64,000 nt of DNA, taken from assembly GCF_017744095.1 (NCBI RefSeq), contig NZ_JAGHQX010000008.1, forward strand, positions 186,001 to 250,000, in the 5' to 3' direction. This document shows positions 1-9,089 of the stretch, piece after piece. A program made the position numbers and the translations under genes. Under the pieces are notes generated by a model. It saw nothing but the letters and a program-made list of their open reading frames with translations, was not told the DNA's origin and searched no databases. The DNA comes from Shimia sp. R10_1. GTDB taxonomy: Bacteria; Pseudomonadota; Alphaproteobacteria; Rhodobacterales; Rhodobacteraceae. How positions within the stretch are numbered: the first letter of the stretch is position 1; each line of letters begins with the position of its first letter.

Positions 1-400
1 GAAGCTGCAGGTTCCTGCAGGTCAAGCCAACCCTTCCCCACCCGTCGGTCCGGCGCTGGGTCAGCGCGGCATCAACATCATGGAATTCTGTAAAGCGTTC
101 AACGCTAAGACACAGGACATGGAGCCAGGTGCGCCTTGCCCAACCGTGATCACCTACTATCAGGACAAGTCCTTCACCATGGACATCAAGACGCCACCTG
201 CGTCTTACTACCTGAAGAAGGCTGCCAAGCTGAAATCCGGTGCAAACCTGCCAGGTCGTGAGACCGTAGGTTCCGTGACCGCCGCTCAGGTGAAAGAAAT
301 CGCCGAAGCGAAAATGAAAGACCTGAACGCAAACGACATCGATGCTGCAATGCAGATCATCCTTGGTTCCGCGCGCTCCATGGGCATCGAGGTGAAGTAA
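1..400 (+). CDS. rplK: 50S ribosomal protein L11 (5' end outside window)
   Basis: L11 binds 23S rRNA at the GTPase-associated centre under the L10-L12 stalk. The reading frame is open from base 2 and gives the conserved L11 core: a proline-rich linker ending in [19 protein letters not shown], then a C-terminal rRNA-binding domain ending in [10 protein letters not shown]. The first few residues lie outside the window, so the start cannot be placed. The TAA stop at 398-400 shares one base with the rplA start, so the two genes are translationally coupled as in the usual L11 operon. Identity is secure; only the 5' end is missing. Confidence 0.97.
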   Translation, partial: KLQVPAGQANPSPPVGPALGQRGINIMEFCKAFNAKTQDMEPGAPCPTVITYYQDKSFTMDIKTPPASYYLKKAAKLKSGANLPGRETVGSVTAAQVKEIAEAKMKDLNANDIDAAMQIILGSARSMGIEVK

Positions 401-1098
401 TGGCTAAGCTTGGTAAACGTACTGCCGCAGCGCGCGAAGCGTTCGCAGGCAAATCCGACCTGACCGTTGAAGAAGCTGTTGCACTGGTCAAAGGTGCAGC
501 CTCTGCAAAATTCGACGAGACCGTTGAAATCGCTGTTCAGCTGGGTGTTGACCCACGTCACGCAGACCAGATGGTGCGCGGCGTTGTTGGTCTGCCTAAC
601 GGCACCGGCAAAGACGTGCGTGTTGCGGTATTCGCACGCGGCGCAAAAGCCGAAGAAGCTCAGGCAGCTGGCGCGGACATCGTTGGCGCAGAAGATCTGA
701 TGGAGACCGTTCAAGGCGGCACCATCGACTTTGATCGCTGCATCGCGACTCCTGACATGATGCCTGTTGTTGGCCGTCTGGGTAAAGTGCTTGGCCCACG
801 TAACCTGATGCCAAACCCAAAAGTTGGCACCGTGACCATGGACGTTGCTGACGCTGTCAAAAACGCCAAGGGCGGCGAAGTTCAGTTCAAAGTGGAAAAA
901 GCCGGTGTTGTACACGCAGGCGTTGGCAAAGTGTCTTTTGACGAAGGCAAGCTGGTTGAGAACGTGAAAGCCTTCATGGGCGCAGTTCTGAAAGCCAAGC
1001 CTGCTGGCGCAAAAGGTGCCTACGTGAAAAAAGTTGCGCTGTCCTCCACAATGGGCCCAGGCGTGACCATCTCTGTGGACGCTGCTTCCGCTGAGTGA
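400..1098 (+). CDS. rplA: 50S ribosomal protein L1
   Basis: L1 binds 23S rRNA at the L1 stalk that guides deacylated tRNA out of the E site. In many bacteria it also represses its own operon by binding the mRNA. The 232-residue product is the normal length. It shows the typical N-terminus MAKLGKR and the L1 signature around [17 protein letters not shown]. The ATG overlaps the rplK stop by one base. A strong terminator follows at 1129-1161, so in this genome the rplK-rplA unit ends here instead of continuing into rplJ. Confidence 0.97.
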   Translation: MAKLGKRTAAAREAFAGKSDLTVEEAVALVKGAASAKFDETVEIAVQLGVDPRHADQMVRGVVGLPNGTGKDVRVAVFARGAKAEEAQAAGADIVGAEDLMETVQGGTIDFDRCIATPDMMPVVGRLGKVLGPRNLMPNPKVGTVTMDVADAVKNAKGGEVQFKVEKAGVVHAGVGKVSFDEGKLVENVKAFMGAVLKAKPAGAKGAYVKKVALSSTMGPGVTISVDAASAE

Positions 1099-1128
1099 TT
1101 TCGAACTCTGTTCGAACTGTTGAATTTT

Positions 1129-1161
1129 GAGAGCCCCTGTTGCCGCAGGGGCTCTCTTTTT
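1129..1161 (+). terminator. Intrinsic terminator after rplA
   Basis: GAGAGCCCCTG (1129-1139) pairs perfectly with CAGGGGCTCTC (1146-1156) around a 6-nt loop and is followed by TTTTT. It ends the rplK-rplA transcript and separates it from the LicD-fusion gene. Confidence 0.93.
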
Positions 1162-1298
1162 ATGTTTCATGACGTAAATGTATATTTTTTGTAAAGAAAA
1201 TTGACTTGGTCTCTCTTTTGGTTACGGTCCCTGCATTAAATCGCGCGTGGACCTAAGCTGCGCGCCTATAACACGTATTGATTTTGAAGAGGCGGTGA

Positions 1299-2648
1299 AT
1301 GGCAAATGCAGTGGACTTGCCGCGTTGGAAGCGACGCCGGCGTATTGAAAAGATTCATGCTCAGGCCAAAGCGCAATTGACCGACAAAAGCGCAGATTTT
1401 CGCCCGCGTCGCCTCCTCAAAAGGCTGGAAGAGATTTCCACGCCCAATCTGCGGGCAACGCCCACCTATCAGGAAGCCAAGCTGTTGCTTTGGATCGGCA
1501 TGGAGGCCCGCGCAGCGCGCGCCCGGCGCACGATGAGCCGGCTGCGGGAATTGCGCATTGAACGGAATGAAATCGCGAAATTCAACGCCTTTGAAGCCCT
1601 GCTTAAGGAGGCTGTTGGGCGTGATTTCATCTTTGGTCATGACTATGAAACCAAGTTTTTTGCGGATGTAGACCATAGCGTCGTCTGGTCTGAGGTGGGG
1701 CGCATCATCGACTGGTTGCAGCGTGATTATGGTGAGGTGTTTCTGAACTCAGGGACGTTGCTTGGCGTGATCCGCGACAAGCGGCTGATTGGGCATGATG
1801 ATGACATTGACCTTGCGATCAGGCTAAAGGCGGGCAACGCAGAAGAGGCCGCGCGGGAATGGAATGGTTTGTGTCGCCGCCTTCAGGCCGAGGGGCTTTT
1901 GAGCGACGAAATGGACGCTGGGCCTGCAGACATTTTGAAGCTGAAGACCGATGGCCAGCATCAGGTGGATCTGTTCCCCTGCTGGATTGCGGACGGGCGT
2001 GTGTTTGTGTTCCCACATACGTCTGGCGAGCTGGCCGAGAGCGAAGTCTATCCATTGCAAGCCTGCGATGTCACGGGGCTGCCGGTGCCTGCGTCGGCAG
2101 AAAAGATGCTGGCGATCAACTATGGCGCAAACTGGCGCAAACCTGATCCGTATTTCAGCTTCCCCTGGGGGCATGCAAAGCAGAAGTTCCACAGCTTTCT
2201 GAGTGGACTTGACGGGGCGCCAAGCCCTGTCAGCAAAAAGAAATACACATCGCTTGTGACCTATGGGACCTTTGATCTGTTTCATATCGGACATGTGCGG
2301 CTGTTGCAGCGTTTGTCAGAATTGGCAGAGAACGTGATTGTTGGCTGCTCCACCGATGAGTTCAATGCGATCAAAGGCAAGAAATCGGTGTTGCCCTATG
2401 CGCAGCGCGTGGAGGTGCTCAAGTCCTGTTCTTATGTGACTGAGGTATTTGCAGAAAATGATTGGTCGCAGAAACGTCAGGACATATTGGACCGTCAGGC
2501 CGATGCTTTTGCGATTGGGGATGATTGGGCTGGTGAGTTTGACGAGCTCAAGGACATTTGTGATGTGATTTATCTGCCGCGCACCGAGGATATCTCTACA
2601 ACAGAGATCAGGGACCACGTTCAAAGGCGCGTGGCGATTGGTGAATAG
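1299..2648 (+). CDS. LicD-type / glycerol-3-phosphate cytidylyltransferase-like fusion protein
   Basis: This 449-residue protein joins two domains. Residues about 145-300 look like a LicD-family nucleotidyltransferase-fold transferase, with NSGTLLG near 151 and the acidic metal motif HDDDIDLAI near 166. Residues about 318-440 look like a TagD/GCT cytidylyltransferase, with YGTFDLFHIGH near 321 (the HxGH nucleotide motif) and ISTTEIRD near 432. By family knowledge the GCT half would make CDP-glycerol or a related CDP-alcohol. The LicD half would then transfer the phospho-alcohol to a glycan; that coupling is inference. The first 110 residues are basic and helical with no assigned function. An SD-like GAAGAGG lies just upstream of the ATG. 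A glycosyltransferase follows 77 bp downstream, suggesting a surface-glycan module. The substrate is unknown. Confidence 0.8.
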   Translation: MANAVDLPRWKRRRRIEKIHAQAKAQLTDKSADFRPRRLLKRLEEISTPNLRATPTYQEAKLLLWIGMEARAARARRTMSRLRELRIERNEIAKFNAFEALLKEAVGRDFIFGHDYETKFFADVDHSVVWSEVGRIIDWLQRDYGEVFLNSGTLLGVIRDKRLIGHDDDIDLAIRLKAGNAEEAAREWNGLCRRLQAEGLLSDEMDAGPADILKLKTDGQHQVDLFPCWIADGRVFVFPHTSGELAESEVYPLQACDVTGLPVPASAEKMLAINYGANWRKPDPYFSFPWGHAKQKFHSFLSGLDGAPSPVSKKKYTSLVTYGTFDLFHIGHVRLLQRLSELAENVIVGCSTDEFNAIKGKKSVLPYAQRVEVLKSCSYVTEVFAENDWSQKRQDILDRQADAFAIGDDWAGEFDELKDICDVIYLPRTEDISTTEIRDHVQRRVAIGE

Positions 2649-2725
2649 ATCCATATTTTTTGTCGCTATTGCAGGGGTGTTTCGACATGATGGCACGCAC
2701 TGAAAGTGACACCCTCTAGGACCTT

Positions 2726-3937
2726 ATGCTCAGATTGCTGATTTATGCCCCTGTGCCGCTGTATGAGGCTGATGGGCAGTTGTTTCTGGAAGATCAGGCG
2801 CGGGTCGGTTTGCGGCTCTGGGCGGATAATTTTGCGACCGTTGCGGCCATGATGCCGGTGATTAAGGGGCGTCCGCCTGAGGGCTGGCGCGCCTATGTGC
2901 CTGACAGCATAGAGCGGGTGACGCTCCACCCTTTGCCAGCGGCCTATACGCCCATGCGCTTTGCGCGACACTTTCTGGCGACACGCCGCCAGATCGCGGC
3001 GCGGATTGAGGCGGCAGATATCCTGTCATTTGCGATTGGCGGGCTTTGGGGAGACTGGGGCGCGGTGGCCTGTCTGACCGCCCATCGCGCCAAGCGCCCC
3101 TTTGCTGTGTGGACCGATCGGGTGGAAAGTGACGTGACCCGCCTGACCGCCGCGCAGGGACCGCTGAAGACACGGCTGCGCAAACGGCTGACAGCCGGGC
3201 CGATGTGGGCGCTGGAAAAAGCGGTGATCCGGCGCGCGGATCTGGGGCTGTTTCATGGGCGCGAGACTTTTGACACCTACGCGCCCTTCAGTCGCAATCC
3301 GCATGTGGTGCATGACATTCTGCTGGATCGCAGTTTCCAGATTGACGACGCCAGCTTTCACGCCAAGCAGCAGGCGATGCAGAAGGGGCCGTTGCAGATC
3401 GTTTATGCCGGGCGCGCTGATGCCATGAAGGGGCCGCTGGAGTGGCTCAGCGTTTTGCAACAGCTTCGGGACGCGGGTGTGGCGTTTTCTGCCCGTTGGC
3501 TGGGCGATGGCCCGATGCTGGAGGAGATGCGGCGTGCTGTCACCCGTGCAGGTTTGCAAGATGTGGTGGCGTTGCCGGGATTCACGGCTGATCGAGAGGT
3601 GGTAATGACCGCTCTAAGAGAGGCGCATCTTTTTCTGTTTTGCCACAAGACGCCCGAAAGCCCGCGGTGCCTGATTGAGGCGCTGATGTCGGGCACGCCG
3701 ATTGTGGGCTATGACGGCGCCTATCCGCGTGAGCTTGTGGCGGCCCATGGCGGGGGGCGTTTTGTGGCGCGGGGCGAGGTGCAGGCGCTGACAGAGACCG
3801 TCCGCGCGCTGGCGCATGAGCCGCAGGCGCTGCTGGCCCTGCAAGACGGCGCCCGGCGGGACGGACAGTCCTTTGATCAGGACAGTGTGTTTCGCTATCG
3901 CAGCGATATCCTGAAGCAGGCCCTGAGTGGGGCGTGA
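2726..3937 (+). CDS. Glycosyltransferase, group 1 (GT4-like)
   Basis: This 403-residue cytoplasmic protein has the two-domain shape of GT-B glycosyltransferases. The C-terminal half carries the nucleotide-sugar binding segments: QIVYAGRADAMKGPLEWL near residue 225, LPGFTADREVV near 285, and an acidic cluster around TPESPRCLIEALMSGTPIVG near 312-330. Donor and acceptor cannot be read from sequence. It lies directly after the LicD/cytidylyltransferase fusion in the same orientation, so joint work on a phospho-alcohol-decorated surface polysaccharide is plausible. The gene ends with its TGA inside an overlapping GTG that could extend the next frame. The SD before the ATG is weak (AGGA only 4 nt away), so the exact start is moderately certain. 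Confidence 0.82.
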   Translation: MLRLLIYAPVPLYEADGQLFLEDQARVGLRLWADNFATVAAMMPVIKGRPPEGWRAYVPDSIERVTLHPLPAAYTPMRFARHFLATRRQIAARIEAADILSFAIGGLWGDWGAVACLTAHRAKRPFAVWTDRVESDVTRLTAAQGPLKTRLRKRLTAGPMWALEKAVIRRADLGLFHGRETFDTYAPFSRNPHVVHDILLDRSFQIDDASFHAKQQAMQKGPLQIVYAGRADAMKGPLEWLSVLQQLRDAGVAFSARWLGDGPMLEEMRRAVTRAGLQDVVALPGFTADREVVMTALREAHLFLFCHKTPESPRCLIEALMSGTPIVGYDGAYPRELVAAHGGGRFVARGEVQALTETVRALAHEPQALLALQDGARRDGQSFDQDSVFRYRSDILKQALSGA

Positions 3938-4050
3938 TCCCGCTCTCTACGCTTTCTTCTGGACATATGCGGTTTCTGGCGATGTATTTGAAACCATTCA
4001 AACAACCGGCGGGCAGCGCTGGTGGAACTGACTTTTGGGGGAGCGGGACA

Positions 4051-5268
4051 TTGAGGCGCATTTTGACCGTGGCGGCCCTGTGGCTGGCCAGCGTGGAGTT
4101 GGCGGCCGCAGATTGTTCTGACGCGCGCAGCATCTGGGGGGATGTGAAAGACAGCGGCTCGCCGCAGGTTATTGAGGACTATCTTTCGATCTTTGGGGAC
4201 TGCGCGATTTATTCGGGACTGGCGCGGGAAAAACTGGCGGCTTTGCAGGGAGGGCAGCCTGCTTCGGCTGGGGCTGCGACAGAAGTGCAACCTTCACAGC
4301 AACAAGTGTCTGCAGAAGAGCCTGTTCAGGTAGCGCGGAGCCTGAGCTCACATGAGCGCTTGTGCTTAAACAAAGCGATGCCCCCACACCATGTGGAGGG
4401 CATACCTGGGGTTGTCTGGAAAAACATTTCGGTTCAGCAGGCTTTGGTGGCATGCGCGCCCGTTGCAGAACTGGAGCATCCGAACGCCGACGCCCTTGCC
4501 GCCTATGGGCGGGTTTTAAGCAAGGCCGAGCGATACAGTGAAGCGTTTCGAGTAAGCCAGCGGGCTGCCGAACTGGGCAGCGGCTTTGCAGCAAGCACCT
4601 TGGGGCAGATCTTTGCAAAAGGGCGCGGCGTGTCAAAAGATTATAAAAGAGCTATTCAGTTTTATGAAATTGCCGCTGAAAGAGGATCTACGCATGGATA
4701 CTATAATTTGGGAGATGCGTATCAGAACGGCAAAGGTGTAGAGGTGAATGGCCCTCTTGCGCTTTCATATTTTGAAGCGGCAGCAGCCCTTGGCGACGGC
4801 GATGCCTATGATCGCATTGGGGGTATCTATCGCAAGGGTGAGATCGTCGCTCAGGATACAACCAAGGCTATGGAAGCTTATCTGGAAGCGTATCAGCGGG
4901 GCTATCACAAAAGCGGGGCTTACATCGGCTATATTCTGGAGACAGGGCAGGGCGGTTATCCGCAAGATGAAAGCCTGGCGCTTGAGTGGTATGCTCAGGT
5001 TATTGCAAAAGGAGAGTATGTGGACTGGGCCACTTATCGTGCTGGTAACATGTTCAGAGACGGGCGTGGTGTTGTCGCGGATGAGGAGCAGGCAGCGGGC
5101 TTATACGTCTTGGGGGTGAATCAAGATTATGCCCCAAGCATGCGTGAATTGGGTAAGCTGTATTATAGCTGGGGCATGTATGAAGATGCCGAAGTCGAGC
5201 TGAGGCGGGCGGGTCTCAGAGATGATGAAGAGGCCTTTGTACTCCTTGAGCGTTGGTTTAGCGATTGA
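4051..5268 (+). CDS. Exported Sel1-repeat protein
   Basis: Sel1 repeats are TPR-like helical pairs that act as protein-interaction scaffolds. Several are visible between about residues 150 and 380, for example the LGQIFAKGRGVSKDYKRAIQ and LGDAYQNGKGVEVNGPLALS types. I place the start at TTG 4051, because a GGGGGAG tract lies 8 nt upstream and translation then opens with a signal peptide (basic LRR, hydrophobic core, VELAAA cleavage region before DCSDARS). A GTG at 3934 in the same frame would add 39 residues and bury that signal. The frame therefore probably encodes a periplasmic or secreted protein of about 406 residues. The second half is visibly AT-richer than the flanking glycosyltransferase, hinting at mixed ancestry. 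Role unknown. Confidence 0.75.
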   Translation: MRRILTVAALWLASVELAAADCSDARSIWGDVKDSGSPQVIEDYLSIFGDCAIYSGLAREKLAALQGGQPASAGAATEVQPSQQQVSAEEPVQVARSLSSHERLCLNKAMPPHHVEGIPGVVWKNISVQQALVACAPVAELEHPNADALAAYGRVLSKAERYSEAFRVSQRAAELGSGFAASTLGQIFAKGRGVSKDYKRAIQFYEIAAERGSTHGYYNLGDAYQNGKGVEVNGPLALSYFEAAAALGDGDAYDRIGGIYRKGEIVAQDTTKAMEAYLEAYQRGYHKSGAYIGYILETGQGGYPQDESLALEWYAQVIAKGEYVDWATYRAGNMFRDGRGVVADEEQAAGLYVLGVNQDYAPSMRELGKLYYSWGMYEDAEVELRRAGLRDDEEAFVLLERWFSD

Positions 5269-5282
5269 GGCAGGTGTTGCGT

Positions 5283-5921
5283 TCAACGCAACGCGCGTCT
5301 GCGGCAGAGTGGCTCTGAGCGGACGGCCTCGCGTTGCACAAACTTCAGATGGCCCAGCACAGGTTTGAAAGCCTCGCGATGGTCATCACGGGCCATATAG
5401 TCAAGGATCCGGTAGATGTTGATCGGCTGCTGTTTGATCAGCGCAAGGATGCGCTCCTGCGCCTCCTCAGGCGGGTAGCTGTCAATCAGCACACAGGCGC
5501 TTTGGGTGGGCGTCAGGATGTAGAAGTCCTGTGGCCTGCGTTTGGTGAAATGGGTGGCATTGAACGGCGATTCCCCGAGGGCGCGAAACTTCGGCATGAT
5601 CATCTGCATGTCCGCAGTGGTGTGGCTGATCACGTGCCCTGAGGTTTGGGTGAACCCCAGAGGTTTGAGTTTCTGCAGTACGTGGTTGCGCATGGGGCCG
5701 GCCAGCGCATCCACGTCGGCGCGGTCGTACTTCAAGTCATCAAACACCGAGATGATCTGCAGATCCCAGTCGACCACATAAAGAAATGGATCTTTGTCGA
5801 GCACCCTCAGGCTATCCTTCAGCGCAGCGATGGTAACAGGCGCGCTCGTTTGCGTGGCCGGTCGTGCCGCGGGCGCGGTGAGGGCTGAGGTGATCCTGTT
5901 CAGGAGGCTGCGTGCTGGCAT
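5283..5921 (-). CDS. Conserved-looking hypothetical protein
   Basis: I do not recognise this 212-residue protein. It has a Pro/Ala/Thr-rich N-terminal stretch of about 30 residues. An alpha/beta-looking core follows, starting SLRVLDKDPFLYVVDWDLQI, then YDRADVDALAGPMRN, then a C-terminal segment ending in an Arg-rich tail. No signal peptide or membrane span is evident. It is convergent with the Sel1 gene (14 bp apart), with its start at ATG 5921. GC-rich coding with a consistent third-position bias supports a real gene. Confidence 0.6.
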   Translation of the reverse strand: MPARSLLNRITSALTAPAARPATQTSAPVTIAALKDSLRVLDKDPFLYVVDWDLQIISVFDDLKYDRADVDALAGPMRNHVLQKLKPLGFTQTSGHVISHTTADMQMIMPKFRALGESPFNATHFTKRRPQDFYILTPTQSACVLIDSYPPEEAQERILALIKQQPINIYRILDYMARDDHREAFKPVLGHLKFVQREAVRSEPLCRRRALR

Positions 5922-6085
5922 GGGGCTCTCATCTTATCGATGTGTGTTTGTAGCACAGAGTACGCAGGCGCGGCGCTGCTGGGTCATTCAAAACCGCGCG
6001 ATTGCGATATCTGTGATCATCTATTGATCCGCCGCCGCCGTATTCTCATTTAGAACACAGACACATGATCGCAGGAGGGTGTGAT

Positions 6086-6319
6086 ATGCTCCAAGAGAAG
6101 CGCAAAGATTTGGACTCTGAGAAGCAGAAGAAGCTGTTGCAGCGGCTGGTGTCTGAGCTGAGTGGGCTGTATCCGGATCTCTACTATCAGCCGACCAGCG
6201 AAGTCGCCGCCCTGATCCTGCGGCACGTGGCGGGAGAGGCGAAGCTCAACGCCGATGAGCACGCGCTGATGAAACCTCTGAACAAACGCGATGTTGAGGT
6301 GTTGTTGAGCCTGCATTGA
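6086..6319 (+). CDS. Small hypothetical protein
   Basis: This is a 77-residue, mostly helical, charged protein beginning MLQEKRKDLDSEKQKKLLQR. A strong SD, AGGAGGG at 6073-6079, lies 6 nt before ATG 6086, so this start is preferred over an in-frame ATG at 6065. It has no signal peptide and I recognise no family. It stands alone between two minus-strand genes. Confidence 0.6.
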   Translation: MLQEKRKDLDSEKQKKLLQRLVSELSGLYPDLYYQPTSEVAALILRHVAGEAKLNADEHALMKPLNKRDVEVLLSLH

Positions 6320-6354
6320 GCGGCGTCAACATTGCTCGCAACCTCGCTTACAGC

Positions 6355-7224
6355 TCAGACGGATACGGTGACGCTGTAGCCGAACTCTGCCACCTCGCGG
6401 GGCGGCAAGAGCAGGCTGTTGGGGCGATCTGCGATCTGAGCACCGGCACCGGCAAGCGCCGCTGTGCCATGCCAAGGCTCTACACAGAGGAACGGCGCGC
6501 CGATCGGTTTCCAAAGCGCGATGTCAGGCAGGTTGTGAAAGGTGAAGGACAGCGCGGCCCCATCTTCGGTGCCGTAGCGCAGCGGCTCTGACGCATCTGG
6601 AAAGACGAGTGCGCCATCCTTGAACAACGCCTCCTTGATTGGCAGCACGCCATCCTGAAAGGGGCCAGGGGTCAGCGTTGGCTCCAGCAAGCCATCATCG
6701 CGCAGAGGGCGCTGTTGGGGATTGGTGGCGGAGGCAAGGGTGACATGGTGGAGATCCTCAGAGTGCCCGGGAATGGGCCAGTTAAATGCCGGATGAAAGC
6801 CAAACCCAAAAGGCATCGGAGCCTCAGACTGGTTCTCTACGCGTGCCGTGACAGAAAGCGTGTTGCCGTCCAGCGCATGTGTCAGGTGCAGGGCGAAGTC
6901 GAACGGGTAGAGGGCGCGTGTTTCGGCATCAGCGCGCAGCACGTGGTGACAGTCTGTGGGGGTGTGTGCCTCAAGCGCAAAGCGGCGTCGGCGGGCAAAC
7001 CCATGTTGCGCCATCTCTGCGCGGTGGGCGCCGATCTCGATACGATCGTCGGGGGCGCGTCCGACGATGGGAAACAGAACTGGCGCACGCCCGGTCCAGA
7101 ACGTGGCGTCGCCATGCCACAGGAGGTCCGCCCCTTGGGATGTGCGCAGATATTGCATTTCTGCGCCTGTGGCGGCGACAGAGAGGCTCAGGTGATGGTT
7201 CTTCAGAATACAATCAGAGGTCAT
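6355..7224 (-). CDS. Aldose 1-epimerase family protein (LacX-like)
   Basis: Proteins of this superfamily interconvert alpha and beta anomers of free or phosphorylated hexoses. The 289-residue length fits. Recognisable features are the N-terminal GAEMQYLRTSQGADLLWHGD, VLFPIVGRAPDD near residue 50, HGFARRRRF near 75 (family His), GFGFHPAFNWP near 140 (second His region) and FLCVEPWHG near 245 (Glu/His region). It resembles the LacX-like subgroup more than classical GalM. The substrate is not identifiable. It is monocistronic, on the strand opposite the flanking genes, with no clear SD before its ATG. Confidence 0.85.
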   Translation of the reverse strand: MTSDCILKNHHLSLSVAATGAEMQYLRTSQGADLLWHGDATFWTGRAPVLFPIVGRAPDDRIEIGAHRAEMAQHGFARRRRFALEAHTPTDCHHVLRADAETRALYPFDFALHLTHALDGNTLSVTARVENQSEAPMPFGFGFHPAFNWPIPGHSEDLHHVTLASATNPQQRPLRDDGLLEPTLTPGPFQDGVLPIKEALFKDGALVFPDASEPLRYGTEDGAALSFTFHNLPDIALWKPIGAPFLCVEPWHGTAALAGAGAQIADRPNSLLLPPREVAEFGYSVTVSV

Positions 7225-7406
7225 GAAAGTGCTTTGGTGCTAAAGATGGCTGGAACGTCTGCTTTGACACTAGCGCCCTGACCGGAGATTGAAATTGGTT
7301 TTTTGCTATTGCGAGCGAGAGGGCGGCTGTCTTGGCAATAAGTGTGATTGACGGTGATAGAGTGTTTGTGTTCGGCTTTGGGTGTTATCAAAAGAATGGA
7401 TTTAGA

Positions 7407-7781
7407 ATGATGTCAAAATTCGCAGGATTTGCAGTAGGAATGTTTATGGCGGCAGGCCCAAGTGCTGTGTCCGCCGGTGGCTGTTTCGGGGCTGGCGGGG
7501 CGGATCACGTTGATGTTGAGGTTTGTAATCGCCCCAATCAAGTGTGCGTAGAGATGTGTGTTGGCATGACGCTGTGGCGTGAGGGCGCAGCTGAACTGCC
7601 GTTGAAGCGTCTTTTGTTTACCATGGCGAATTTCAACGTATCAGATGCCGATATTGAACATTATGGCATGACCTCAGATGAAATAGAGGCGTTTTTTGAA
7701 GGGGACTGGTTGAAGTTGGATGTTCAGCATGCGCTGCCAACTGTGACGGTTTCCAGCAAGTGGTGTCGGGAGTGCAATTGA
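7407..7781 (+). CDS. Small exported hypothetical protein, Cys-rich
   Basis: Starting at ATG 7407 gives 124 residues with a clear signal peptide: MMSKFAGFAVGMFMAAG, cleavage after SAVSA. The mature part is small and has Cys residues in pairs (GGCFGAGG, EVCNRPNQVCVEMCVG and CRECN at the C-terminus), suggesting disulfides or metal binding in the periplasm. An in-frame start at 7332 would hide the signal and is less likely. No SD is obvious. I do not recognise the family. Confidence 0.5.
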   Translation: MMSKFAGFAVGMFMAAGPSAVSAGGCFGAGGADHVDVEVCNRPNQVCVEMCVGMTLWREGAAELPLKRLLFTMANFNVSDADIEHYGMTSDEIEAFFEGDWLKLDVQHALPTVTVSSKWCRECN

Positions 7782-8095
7782 TTATGTAAGTCGGGCGGTG
7801 TGAAATCTCCCTTTGGTGTCTTGCATTGGAGATCGCGCAAGGGTAAGACGCGCCTGCCCAGCCCGGAGATCGCATCTGCGATTCTTTCTGGGGTGGCCTG
7901 TCCAAGACGGAGGGTTCCGGCATATGCCTGAATAATTCCTTCCTGAGATGGGGTAAGAGACAAGAATTCTAAGAAGGCCCTTTCCGGGCGCTTCGGCGAT
8001 CTTGGTTCCCAACCCTTTGTTTGGACCTAAACGCATGCCGCTTTGCGGTGTGCAAAACTGAGCCGGGGCGCAAGCCCCATATTTGGAGTAAAACT
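7782..8095 (+). promoter_or_regulatory. rplJ upstream region and L10 leader
   Basis: No gene is visible in these 314 bases. The last 150 should be the rplJ leader, where L10-L12 complexes repress translation in other bacteria. Directly visible is GGGGC-GCAA-GCCCC (8065-8078), a 5-bp stem with a GNRA tetraloop 18 nt before the rplJ GTG. Upstream (7975-8020) is a GC-rich stretch able to pair with itself around CCGGGCGCTTCGGCG. The leader role is inferred from position. I found no convincing -35/-10 pair. Confidence 0.5.
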
Positions 8096-8614
8096 GTGGA
8101 TAGAGCACAAAAAGAGAAGGTGGTCGAGGAACTCGGCCAGATCTTTGAAAGCTCTGGCGTTGTAGTGGTTGCCCACTACGCGGGTCTCACGGTTGCTGAC
8201 ATGCAAGACCTGCGCGCACGTGCGCGTGACGCGGGTGGTGCAGTACGTGTCGCCAAGAACAGGCTCGCCAAGATCGCCCTGGAAGGCAAACCATGCGAGA
8301 GCATGGGTGACCTTCTGTCGGGTATGACCGTTCTAACCTATTCCGAGGACCCTGTGGCAGCCGCCAAAGTGGCCGAGGACTTCGCCAAGACGAACAAGAA
8401 GTTCGAAATCCTTGGCGGTGCAATGGGCGAGAACGCTCTGGACCGTGCCGGTGTTGAAGCCGTGTCGAAAATGCCTTCCCGCGAAGAGCTTATCGCTCAG
8501 ATCGCAGGCATGCTCGGCGCACCTGCTTCCAGCATCGCCGGTGCAATTGGCGCACCTGCTTCGAACATCGCATCCATCCTGTCTACCATCGAGGAAAAGG
8601 CAGAGGCTGCGTAA
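8096..8614 (+). CDS. rplJ: 50S ribosomal protein L10
   Basis: L10 anchors L7/L12 dimers to the ribosome at the stalk base. The 172-residue product starts at GTG 8096 ([18 protein letters not shown]), preceded by GGAG at 8084-8087. An in-frame ATG at 8021 would add 25 residues unlike any L10 and lies in the leader. The C-terminal helix, with two GAPAS(S/N)IA segments, is where L12 dimers dock. It forms a pair with rplL 71 bp downstream. Confidence 0.96.
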   Translation: MDRAQKEKVVEELGQIFESSGVVVVAHYAGLTVADMQDLRARARDAGGAVRVAKNRLAKIALEGKPCESMGDLLSGMTVLTYSEDPVAAAKVAEDFAKTNKKFEILGGAMGENALDRAGVEAVSKMPSREELIAQIAGMLGAPASSIAGAIGAPASNIASILSTIEEKAEAA

Positions 8615-8685
8615 GCAACTTTTTGAGCCGCGTCGGGTGAATGCCCAACGTTGGAACACATATCTGATAACGGAAAGAGTCTAAA

Positions 8686-9066
8686 ATGGCTGATCTGAAA
8701 GCACTCGCAGAAAGCATCGTGGGTCTGACCCTGCTGGAAGCACAAGAACTGAAAACCATCCTCAAAGACGAGTATGGCATCGAACCAGCCGCCGGTGGCG
8801 CGGTTGTAATGGCAGCAGCTGGCGGCGACGCCGGTGGCGCAGCTGAAGAAGAAAAGACTGAATTCGACGTGATCCTGAAATCCGCAGGCGCATCGAAAAT
8901 CAACGTCATCAAAGAAGTTCGCGGCATCACAGGCCTGGGCCTGAAAGAAGCCAAAGAGCTGGTCGAAGCTGGCGGCAAAGCAGTTAAAGAAGGCGTGTCC
9001 AAGGACGAAGCCGAAGACATCAAAGGCAAGCTGGAAGCAGCTGGCGCTGAAGTCGAAGTTAAGTAA
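8686..9066 (+). CDS. rplL: 50S ribosomal protein L7/L12
   Basis: L12 forms the mobile stalk that recruits translational GTPases. The 126-residue product has the N-terminal dimerisation segment ([17 protein letters not shown]), an Ala/Gly-rich hinge near residues 37-52, and the conserved C-terminal domain with [20 protein letters not shown]. An intrinsic terminator (9090-9120) follows, so the rplJL transcript ends before rpoB. Confidence 0.97.
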   Translation: MADLKALAESIVGLTLLEAQELKTILKDEYGIEPAAGGAVVMAAAGGDAGGAAEEEKTEFDVILKSAGASKINVIKEVRGITGLGLKEAKELVEAGGKAVKEGVSKDEAEDIKGKLEAAGAEVEVK

Positions 9067-9089
9067 TTCGGTTTTCTACCGATTTGCTG

